Assembly: GCA_050305975.1 (NCBI GenBank)
Contig: JBNLGI010000118.1
Span: forward strand, 1-20,520
Reading direction: 5' to 3'
Length of the DNA: 20,520 bases
DNA from: Thiodiazotropha sp050305975
Lineage (GTDB): Bacteria; Pseudomonadota; Gammaproteobacteria; Chromatiales; Chromatiaceae
The notes under the pieces: model-generated
Database searches by the model: none
Seen by the model: only the letters and a program-made list of their open reading frames with translations
What the model was told of the DNA's origin: nothing
Shown here: positions 7,217 to 13,050 of the stretch, one piece after another
How the letters are laid out: every line of letters starts with the position of its first letter
How positions within the stretch are numbered: the stretch's first letter is position 1
Position numbers and translations under genes: made by a program

Positions 7217-7754
7217 GCAGAAATTCCCGTGTCATGTAGAGGGCGGCGATGGAGCGGGCCTCGGTCAGGTCCGGTTGCGCCATCAGTGATTGCCAGTCGG
7301 AGAGGCGCCAGGGTACCACCTCGATCGGTTCCGGTTCATCGCCGGGACGCTTGTCCGGAAACAGATCCCGCGCCAGCACGATGTGGGTGTGGTGCTGGAT
7401 GTAGGCGGGGGCGATGGTCATCGTCCTGAGCAGTCTGAGGTCCCGTGCGCCGTATCCCACCTCCTCGCGCAGTTCCCGGTCGGCGGCCTGCAGCGGGTCG
7501 ACCTCGTCCGGTTCCATTCGGCCCTTGGGCAGTCCGAGTTGGTAGTCGTGGCTGCCGGCGGCGTATTCGCGGATCAGCAGCACCGTGTCGTCATCGAGCA
7601 TCGGGACCACCAGAACCGAGCCCTTTTTGCCGCCCAGCAGACGTTCATAGCGCCGTTGCTCGCCATTGGAGAACTGCAGATCCACCGCTTCCACGCGGAA
7701 GATGCGCGATTGTGCGACCAGTTCGCGGGCGAGGGCTTTGGGACGTTGTGCCAT
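7191..7754 (-). CDS. nudE: ADP compounds hydrolase NudE (Nudix family)
   Basis: 187 residues, the usual NudE length (E. coli 186). It hydrolyses ADP-ribose, NADH and diadenosine polyphosphates. The Nudix helix runs GRMEPDEVDPLQAADREL followed by REEVGYG, so the catalytic RE-x-REE is present. The stretch between the first glycine and RE is one residue longer than the G-x5-E-x7-RE consensus. AxxxAPAYIQHHTHIVLARDLF and the PEPIEV region also match NudE. It starts 2 bases after the stop of the upstream exported protein (7757) and overlaps cysQ by 26 bases, giving a three-gene operon. The first gene of that operon is divergent from yrfG. nudE and yrfG are also close neighbours in E. coli. Confidence 0.93.
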   Translation of the reverse strand: MAQRPKALARELVAQSRIFRVEAVDLQFSNGEQRRYERLLGGKKGSVLVVPMLDDDTVLLIREYAAGSHDYQLGLPKGRMEPDEVDPLQAADRELREEVGYGARDLRLLRTMTIAPAYIQHHTHIVLARDLFPDKRPGDEPEPIEVVPWRLSDWQSLMAQPDLTEARSIAALYMTREFLHDATTAPR

Positions 7755-7756
7755 GT

Positions 7757-8473
7757 TCAGGGTTGTCGTTTGCTGCTGAAGGTGAACTCGGTGTAAAGCC
7801 TGCCCCGAAACCAGGCGTCCCAGCGGATGCTGCCGGGCTCCAGGGTGTGGGCCGGGGCGTCAGGCGTGTGTGGACTGGCCGCTTGCAACGTGAGCAGGTG
7901 GGCAGGGTAGTCGATCTGTATGCTCAGATGCAAAGGGTAGTAGCCGTCGAGGAAGCGGCGCATGTAGGGGCCGTTGCGCAGCAGGTAGCGCTGCGGCGCC
8001 AGCTGCTGCAGGGCCTGGCTCTCCGCGCGTAGGCAGAGCGAAGCGTCGGCCTGGATGCCGCGCAGCTCCACCCCAGCGTCGATGACCTGGCTGTGCTCGA
8101 TGTTCCGGGTGGAGAGGATGCGGATGTTGCGGATACGCCCGGGGTGGAAGACGATCTCCAGCAGCGGCACCCGGTCCAGGTGCCGGTGGCACTGCTCCAG
8201 TATCACCCAGCCGCTGTGCAGGCTCTCGGGCATGATGCGGATGCGGTTCAGGTGGTGATGGACGGGGCCGTCGGGCGCTTCGGCAAGGAAAGTCAGCGTA
8301 CCGTCGCTGACTTCGGCGATGCGCGCTTCCAGATCGGCCTCTGGAAACTCGGGCCACGGCTCCTCCGCGGCAGCCAGCGAGGTGAGCGTGCACAGCAGCA
8401 GGCGGCAGAGGTGTCGGGCCGGAACGCTCCAGCCGCGCCGGTAAGGATCTTTTACGGAGTTTCCGTGTAACAT
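7757..8473 (-). CDS. Exported protein of unknown function, first gene of the nudE-cysQ operon
   Basis: 238 residues, not recognised. A basic N-terminus (VKDPYRRGW...) and a hydrophobic stretch HLCRLLLCTLTSLAAA near 21-36 look like a signal peptide with cleavage around AAA/EE. The mature part is mixed alpha/beta in appearance, with no obvious catalytic motif. Notable are several His residues (PVHHHLNRI, EQCHRHLDR) and regular strands such as LTFLAEA and YPLHLSIQIDYPAHLLTLQA. There is no lipobox. The stop is 2 bases before the nudE start, so the genes are almost certainly co-transcribed. An envelope protein in front of two cytosolic nucleotide hydrolases is odd. The ATG at 8473 lacks a strong ribosome binding site; no better start is visible. 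Confidence 0.75.
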   Translation of the reverse strand: MLHGNSVKDPYRRGWSVPARHLCRLLLCTLTSLAAAEEPWPEFPEADLEARIAEVSDGTLTFLAEAPDGPVHHHLNRIRIMPESLHSGWVILEQCHRHLDRVPLLEIVFHPGRIRNIRILSTRNIEHSQVIDAGVELRGIQADASLCLRAESQALQQLAPQRYLLRNGPYMRRFLDGYYPLHLSIQIDYPAHLLTLQAASPHTPDAPAHTLEPGSIRWDAWFRGRLYTEFTFSSKRQP

Positions 8474-8537
8474 GGTGATCTGACCGCACCGCTGGCGTTG
8501 TGTGCGCCTTAATCCTGTTTTGAGATAGGTTTAGACC

Positions 8538-9206
8538 ATGATCGACTGGAACCAAATCGACAGCGTGCTGCTCGACATGGACGGCACCCTGCTCGATCTC
8601 CACTTCGACAACCATTTCTGGCTCGAGTATGTGCCAGAGCAGTATGCCCTGACCCAGGGTATCGCCCTGGAGGAGGCCAAGCGGGACCTCCTTGCCCGCT
8701 ACAAGAGCCGGGAGGGAACCCTGGAGTGGTACTGCGTCGATCACTGGAGTCGGGAGCTGGGGCTCGACATCGCCCTGCTCAAGGAGGAGGTCGACCATCT
8801 GATCGGGGTGCATCCCCATGTCATCGACTTTCTCGACCAGCTGATGTGCGCCGGCAAGATGCGGGTGCTGGTCACCAACGCCCATCAGAAGACCCTGGCC
8901 CTGAAGATGGAGAAGACCCGTCTGGCCGGATTCTTCGATCAGGTCATCTCGTCCCATCAGCTGGGGCTGCCCAAGGAACACCCCGAGTTCTGGTCCCGGC
9001 TGCAGAACCTCTGCCCCTTCGACAAGGCCCGCACCCTTTTCGTCGACGACAGCCCGGCTGTGCTCGACTCTGCGCGGGACTATGGTGTCCGCTGGCTGCT
9101 GGCGGTGCTGCGGCCCGACTCCAAGGGTCCCCTGCGCGAGGCCGGGGAGTATCCCGCCATTCACGACTTCTCCGAACTCATGCACGGGCTGCGTTGTACG
9201 ATCTGA
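8538..9206 (+). CDS. yrfG: GMP/IMP nucleotidase, HAD superfamily
   Basis: 222 residues, collinear with E. coli YrfG, a HAD-like phosphatase active on purine nucleoside monophosphates. Motif I is DMDGTLLDLHFDNHFW (nucleophile D13, acid D15), motif II is VLVTNAH, the motif III lysine lies in GLPKEHPEFW, and motif IV is TLFVDDSPAVLDSA. The cap contains WYCVDHWSRELGLDI, a close match to the YrfG cap. Cytosolic, probably nucleotide salvage or pool control. It is divergent from the exported protein/nudE/cysQ operon with a 64-base shared promoter region. The ribosome binding site is modest (TAGG about 9 bases before the ATG). Confidence 0.92.
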   Translation: MIDWNQIDSVLLDMDGTLLDLHFDNHFWLEYVPEQYALTQGIALEEAKRDLLARYKSREGTLEWYCVDHWSRELGLDIALLKEEVDHLIGVHPHVIDFLDQLMCAGKMRVLVTNAHQKTLALKMEKTRLAGFFDQVISSHQLGLPKEHPEFWSRLQNLCPFDKARTLFVDDSPAVLDSARDYGVRWLLAVLRPDSKGPLREAGEYPAIHDFSELMHGLRCTI

Positions 9207-9592
9207 GACCGGTGTGTCCGATGCCGGGAAGAGACGCGCCTCGGCAAGCCGCCTGGCGATCAGAGTATGACGACCCGCTGCGATTCATTCCCCTGCCCTG
9301 AAGGGACATCGACGAGCAATTGAGTGAAGCGGTTGGGAGTGCAGGCGCCAAGTGTAAAACCATCGGTTTGAGATCGCCTGCTTTGTCAGCCGGAGTCGCC
9401 GCCCCGCGCCTGGGCTTTGGTGCGGCATTCACACTGGCCGTATCGTCTGCTGACCATCAAATTATTTCATCGGGACGATGAAATAATATCCATTTACAGC
9501 CGCCTGAAATCGATCCCAGAATCTTCCGCCCTCCACCCATTCGGTGGTTCCTGGGGCGTTCTGAATAGTTACTTTTTTGGAGATCGAAGACC
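9207..9592. other. Intergenic region with a 27-base palindrome
   Basis: These 386 bases contain no supportable gene. The notable content is the AT-rich perfect inverted repeat at 9461-9487 upstream of the small exported protein gene. The last 80 bases before 9593 should contain its promoter, but no clear pair of boxes was assigned. Confidence 0.45.
9461..9487. promoter_or_regulatory. Perfect AT-rich inverted repeat, candidate operator or hairpin
   Basis: ATTATTTCATCG (9461-9472) and CGATGAAATAAT (9476-9487) are exact reverse complements around GGA. It lies 105 bases upstream of the small exported protein start and 255 bases after the yrfG stop. No U-run follows on either strand, which argues against a terminator and leaves an operator or RNA hairpin. 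Confidence 0.5.
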
Positions 9593-9808
9593 ATGCGTCG
9601 CAAAGTTCAGTCGGTTGTGTTGAGTCTGTTCGCTACCGCCATCCTGAGCGCTCCCCTGCAGGCCGAGGAGGCCGGTGACATCCAGGCCCGTTGCGAGGCC
9701 GAGGCGAAGGAAGCCGGTATCGTGGACACGGATGAGAAGGCGGAATACATCAAGGAGTGTGTGGTCGAGATGTCCCAGTCCGGTTCGGGCAGTACCTCCA
9801 ACAATTGA
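9593..9808 (+). CDS. Small exported two-cysteine protein
   Basis: 71 residues. The signal peptide MRRKVQSVVLSLFATAILSAPLQA is followed by EE. The mature part of about 47 residues has two cysteines in a probable helical hairpin, QARCEAEAKEAGIVDTDEKAEYIKECVVEM, where the spacing would permit one disulfide across two helices. It ends in a Ser/Gly/Asn tail. GGAG lies about 11 bases before the ATG. Short proteins of this C-x(n)-GI-x(n)-EYIxxC design are common unnamed gammaproteobacterial envelope proteins (recollection, not tested). A strong hairpin follows the stop. Function unknown. Confidence 0.75.
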   Translation: MRRKVQSVVLSLFATAILSAPLQAEEAGDIQARCEAEAKEAGIVDTDEKAEYIKECVVEMSQSGSGSTSNN

Positions 9809-9819
9809 TGTCCTGGCTC

Positions 9820-9850
9820 CCGGCATTCCGTTATCGTAACGGTATGCCGG
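9820..9850. terminator. Hairpin between the small exported protein and the channel gene
   Basis: CCGGCATTCCGTTA (9820-9833) pairs with TAACGGTATGCCGG (9837-9850) with a single T-T mismatch and a TCG loop. It sits between two convergent stops (9808 and 9877), a typical place for a bidirectional terminator, though no U-run follows. Confidence 0.5.
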
Positions 9851-9876
9851 AGTCCGGGCCCCGCAATCTTTCCGCT

Positions 9877-10752
9877 CTAGCTGGAGCCGATCGGAGTTCC
9901 GGCATCGGTTGCACTCTTCGGCATCGTTGACAGCTGCGCCTGCAGCATCGCCTCCATGCGGATCAATCGCTGTTCCATCTCCCTGGTTCTGGCATCGATA
10001 CGATGAACCTCGCCTGCCTCTCCCTCGCCGCTGTCGCGGGAGAACTGTTCATGTTCCCGCTGCAGGGTCTCCAGCACGATACCGATCATCATATTGAGAA
10101 AGACGAAGGCGACGATGAAGATGAAGGAGAGGTAGAAGATCCAGCTCAACGGGTGCACGATCATGGTCTCGTACATGACGTCGGTCCAGTCCTCGAAGGT
10201 GGCGATGCGGAACAGGGTCAGCATGGCCACCGTGATGTTGCCCCAGAGCTCCGAATTGATGGCGCTGAAGAACATGCTGCCCATGGCGGCATAGATGTAG
10301 AAGATAATGAACATCAGCAGGGAGACGTAGCCCATGCGCGGGATCGCTGTGACGAAGGCGTTCATCAGTATGCGCAGCTCGGGGATGATGGAGATCAGGC
10401 GCAGTACCCGAAAGACCCTGAGTAACCGGCCCAGTAGAGCCGCCTCGCTGTCGTCTATCGGGATCAGGCTGGCGGTGACGATGACGAAGTCGAAGATGTT
10501 CCAGCCCTTGCTGAGGAAGGCTTTCAGATTGCGCTCCGCCAGCATGCGGATAATGATTTCGGCCAGGAAGAAAAGCGTGATGCCTATATCCAGCAGACGC
10601 AGTACCTGCGCCGCTCCGGCCGGGATGGGGTAGGTCTTGGCGCCGATCAGCAGGGCGGATACGACGATGACCAGGATGACGAAGGTCTCGAATATCTTGT
10701 TTGAGCGCAACTGTTCGAAGCGGTCGCGGAGGTTTGTCGTTGTGTAGGTCAC
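9877..10752 (-). CDS. Bacterial voltage-gated cation channel (BacNav-like), acidic filter
   Basis: A 291-residue single-domain six-helix channel subunit expected to assemble as a tetramer in the inner membrane. S1 (20-38), S2 (50-70), S3 (85-98) and S4 with R109, R112, R115 and R118 at three-residue spacing form a voltage sensor. The S4-S5 linker and S5 (SIIPELRILMNAFVTAIPRM onward) align with NaChBac. The pore loop reads TLFRIATFEDWTD: the filter T185-F-E187-D188-W-T-D191 replaces the TLESWSM of NavAb. S6 (203-232) ends in a charged neck and a coiled coil (about 250-274), as in BacNav channels. The start is GTG at 10752 with a poor ribosome binding site. Ion selectivity is not certain; extra acidic filter residues favour Ca2+. 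Confidence 0.9.
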   Translation of the reverse strand: MTYTTTNLRDRFEQLRSNKIFETFVILVIVVSALLIGAKTYPIPAGAAQVLRLLDIGITLFFLAEIIIRMLAERNLKAFLSKGWNIFDFVIVTASLIPIDDSEAALLGRLLRVFRVLRLISIIPELRILMNAFVTAIPRMGYVSLLMFIIFYIYAAMGSMFFSAINSELWGNITVAMLTLFRIATFEDWTDVMYETMIVHPLSWIFYLSFIFIVAFVFLNMMIGIVLETLQREHEQFSRDSGEGEAGEVHRIDARTREMEQRLIRMEAMLQAQLSTMPKSATDAGTPIGSS

Positions 10753-10981
10753 TTTTCTGTTATCTGTCGGATTGATGTTCGAAGCCCGGATTGTACATGT
10801 CGTAATTTGACTGTTATGGAGTGTACGAGCCGTTTAGTCTGATTCCAGGGGTATGAAGTTCCCAAGGAGTGGGCTTGTCGAGTGACGCATTGTCGCACTG
10901 CCGAAGTGGTTTTCACCTGCGTTATGGATGGAGTGACGATTTGTCGGCAGCAGAATTCCAAGCACGCTGGCTGTCCGAGCC

Positions 10982-10999
10982 TTGTCACCAAGGTGACAA
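10982..10999. promoter_or_regulatory. Operator-like inverted repeat
   Basis: TTGTCACC and GGTGACAA are perfect 8-bp arms separated by AA. It is about 230 bases upstream of the channel start. The form suits a dimeric DNA-binding protein, but no regulator gene is in the window. Confidence 0.35.
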
Positions 11000-11195
11000 A
11001 CGACAGTTTGGAGATGGAAGGCTAACCAGCAGTGATGGGCTTGCCGGTACAGGTAAAGTGCTTGCAGGCTGTGTCGTCGTGTGGACCGTCTTTCATGGAT
11101 TCAGCCGAGAATAGATCTACCTGGAGAAAGTGGCTGGAGGGGAATGACGCTCACTTAGGGCAATGCTGAAAGTTTTGTACGTTGTATAGCTGTGA

Positions 11196-11219
11196 TTCGG
11201 TGCGGCAAGCCGCACCGAA
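11196..11219. repeat. REP-like palindromic unit, copy 3 (perfect hairpin)
   Basis: TTCGGTGCGGC (11196-11206) and GCCGCACCGAA (11209-11219) are exact 11-bp arms around AA. The core on the minus strand, GGTGCGGCTTGCCGCACC, matches copy 1 at 16 of 18 positions. It lies 228 bases beyond the last gene of the protease cluster and has no U-run. Confidence 0.55.
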
Positions 11220-11446
11220 ATCCGTTGACAAAACCTGCTCTATTTCGCTTAAGTGACTGCCATTCGGGTAATTGTGTTTTTAACGACATGGCGTCCTTGT
11301 CAACGTCGGGACGACGCCAGGCAAGAGAGACAGAAACTGCTCTGGGTGTAAAAACATTGAGCTGTCTCCATGCCAACGCATTTTCGAGGCGCACAATATC
11401 GTTGGAATGGAGCGCTCGTCGATTGAATGGTGATGCAGGATCTGCG

Positions 11447-12130
11447 CTATTTGCCTTTGGAAGTTCTGCCGCCACTCCCCTTCCTGGACGGTGAAGCGGT
11501 ACCGCGACGCTTTTTAGCGGCGGGAGTACTGCTTGTGCTCGGCGTATCCGCTGCCACAGTCTTCGGGTTGGGGGCTTCCAAAGTCTGAGTGGTCATCGCG
11601 TTGAGTTGCGACTCGGGAGGGGGCGCTGCCTCTCCCACAGCCAGTAGCGGGTCAAACGCAGCGGATGCTTCTGTCAACATCGAGAGAGGCGGTGGGTCGT
11701 CGTCACGTGTTTGACCAAAGTCGCTGGGAGGCAGTCCAAGCAGCGGAGTTTGTCCTGCCGCCTGTGCAAGAGAGGACGTCTCGCCCATACCTGCCGGATC
11801 AGCCGGAGGTGCTCCCTCGGATACGGTCTCGAATGGCTCTTGGCCGGCTGGGGTGCCGGTCCCCGTGAGAGTGGGTGGGGCGCCTTCCACGGGATAGAAC
11901 GCAGGGTGTGGCCTTGTGGCGGTTGAAACGGTTGACTGCGGAAAATCCGGTGGCGCAGCGTTTCCCAATTCGGCTGCCGAGCCGGATGTGACGAAACCGG
12001 CTCCAATATCAGAGGAAGGAGGCATGGAAGGGTTGCTTATGGCATGTTCCGCACCCAGACCGCGATTGCGGTCGTACCTGATATCCATGGGGGAGTGGAT
12101 AGGAGGCGTCTCCATCGGTAGGGTTTTCAT
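11447..12130 (-). CDS. Disordered Pro/Ala/Ser-rich protein with basic C-terminus, last gene of the protease cluster
   Basis: 227 residues, not recognised. The composition is dominated by Pro, Ala, Ser, Thr and Gly, with loose GAPP/EGAPP-like repetitions (VEGAPPTLT, SEGAPPADP, VGEAAPPPE), so most of the chain should be disordered. The last 25 residues are strongly basic (AKKRRGTASPSRKGSGGRTSKGK), a possible nucleic-acid- or surface-binding tail. There is no signal peptide. The start at 12130 (MKTLPMETPPIHSP) is chosen because CAGGAG precedes it by about 10 bases; the frame stays open upstream to 12238 but without such a site. It follows the 137-residue protein gene by 76 bases on the same strand. 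It could be a linker or scaffold for the cluster, but this is only inference. Confidence 0.65.
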   Translation of the reverse strand: MKTLPMETPPIHSPMDIRYDRNRGLGAEHAISNPSMPPSSDIGAGFVTSGSAAELGNAAPPDFPQSTVSTATRPHPAFYPVEGAPPTLTGTGTPAGQEPFETVSEGAPPADPAGMGETSSLAQAAGQTPLLGLPPSDFGQTRDDDPPPLSMLTEASAAFDPLLAVGEAAPPPESQLNAMTTQTLEAPNPKTVAADTPSTSSTPAAKKRRGTASPSRKGSGGRTSKGK

Positions 12131-12206
12131 ATCTGACAATCTCCTGACGATTATTTTGTGGGGCAAGAGCCTCCTGGTGGCGTGCGAACCGGATGCGTTT
12201 GAACAA

Positions 12207-12620
12207 TCAGCCGAGATTGGCTGAAATTTCGTCGGCAAACCGTATATCGCCTTTTATCTCCGGTACCACCGTGGCGATGCCCATGTACTCTTCACTCCCG
12301 GCCTCCTGATTGCCGAAATCCCAGTTGCGGCGCAGGGTAATGGTTCTGCTGGAGGCTCCGTCGGGCCTGATCCAGGTCTTTCCGATTGTGCCGATGAAGT
12401 CATCCAGGTTGCCGACGTTCAGCCAATGGATGTCACCACTCGGCAGCATGTCGAAAAAGTCCCGGCCATCGTCACGTTCTACGACGTAGCCGCTGACGAG
12501 GTAGGACAAGTTCTCCTGACGCTCCCTGGCGGTCCAGTTGACGCGAATGGTGAGTTCTGCGAACTCGGTTGCGCTGGTGACTCTTCCGACACGAAGTCGC
12601 ACGCTGGTAATTGTGGCCAT
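12207..12620 (-). CDS. 137-residue probable beta-rich protein of the protease cluster
   Basis: Not recognised. 137 residues, starting MATITSVRLRVGRVTSATEFAELTIRVNW. Alternating hydrophobic/polar strands (TITSVRLRVGRV, AELTIRVNWTA, LSYLVSGYVVERDD, SRTITLRRNWDF) suggest a beta-sandwich. It has neither a signal peptide nor cysteines. AAAAGGAG lies about 7 bases before the ATG at 12620. It sits between the detached C-terminal-domain protein and the disordered protein, all on the minus strand, so co-transcription is likely. Acidic loops (DDGRD, NLDDF, DEIS) and the MATITSVR opening are features to search on. No function can be assigned. Confidence 0.72.
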   Translation of the reverse strand: MATITSVRLRVGRVTSATEFAELTIRVNWTARERQENLSYLVSGYVVERDDGRDFFDMLPSGDIHWLNVGNLDDFIGTIGKTWIRPDGASSRTITLRRNWDFGNQEAGSEEYMGIATVVPEIKGDIRFADEISANLG

Positions 12621-12739
12621 GATTCATCTCCTTTTGAGATCGCTTTGATGGAAGTCCGTGACAGTGGATCCGGTGCATATGGATAGAATTCGTCGTCGTA
12701 TCGGTAGGGTTATCCTGCCGGAATCCTGCTGTAGGGCGA

Positions 12740-12964
12740 TCAAATCATGTAGACTGCGATGATCTGATTGTTCGAGTCGATGTAGACGTTGACGCGCTTG
12801 TTATTGGCTTTGGCGACCTTGAGAATGTCGAGTACGTTTGTCACCCCATCGGGAGATGCGGGCGAGATTCTGATCCATCCGCTCAAGCCTTCGATGATGG
12901 CATAAGCATACATAGTGGCGACGTTGGCGTAGACATATTGCACAAGCTTATTGGAATACCACAT
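12740..12964 (-). CDS. Free-standing copy of the protease C-terminal domain
   Basis: A 74-residue protein almost identical in design to residues 505-577 of the neighbouring M6-type protease: 47 of 73 aligned positions are identical without a gap. Shared blocks are YAxAIIEG, SGW, DGVTNVLD, LKVAKAN and VNxYIDSN. Predicted form: strands, one helix (TNVLDILKVAKANN), then two strands (VNVYIDS, IIAVYMI). No signal peptide or cysteines. AAGGAG precedes the ATG at 12964, in a leader nearly the same as that of the protease gene. It probably arose by duplication of the protease tail and could compete with, bind or inhibit the tail, or multimerise with it (inference). The helix followed by a VxxYID strand is loosely reminiscent of small toxin-binding B-subunits; I hold that only as a hint. 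Confidence 0.82.
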   Translation of the reverse strand: MWYSNKLVQYVYANVATMYAYAIIEGLSGWIRISPASPDGVTNVLDILKVAKANNKRVNVYIDSNNQIIAVYMI

Positions 12965-13050
12965 TGCATTTCTCCTTGTATGTGGGTGAGCTGACTCGGT
13001 TGTTCCATTAGAGTCGTAGGAAAATGATCGCTATTCAGGCATATATGACG

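Larger units (their letters stand above)
10753..11446. other. Gene-poor region between the channel gene and the protease cluster
   Basis: This 694-base stretch, less GC-rich than the flanking core genes, contains only short reading frames without domains or good start signals. It holds an operator-like palindrome (10982-10999) and a strong REP-like hairpin (11196-11219). The downstream end of the protease cluster mRNA and the channel promoter must lie here. Confidence 0.45.

Noticed and set aside
7860..9185. 441-codon minus-strand open frame
   Set aside because: It lies antisense to yrfG and in another frame of the exported-protein gene; both of those have homology or operon support, this one has neither.
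10869..11114. 81-codon plus-strand frame upstream of the channel gene
   Set aside because: Starts without a ribosome binding site and spans the palindrome at 10982-10999; no homology recognised.
11155..11475. 106-codon minus-strand frame starting at a GTG inside the end of the disordered-protein gene
   Set aside because: A purine-rich stretch precedes the GTG, but that stretch is part of the Ser/Arg/Lys/Gly codons of the upstream gene, and the frame runs straight through the REP-like hairpin at 11196-11219. No domain is visible.
12740..12964. Reading the 74-residue gene as a broken remnant of a second protease
   Set aside because: It has its own strong ribosome binding site and ATG, an intact frame covering the whole domain, and no protease-like sequence in the 86 bases upstream.
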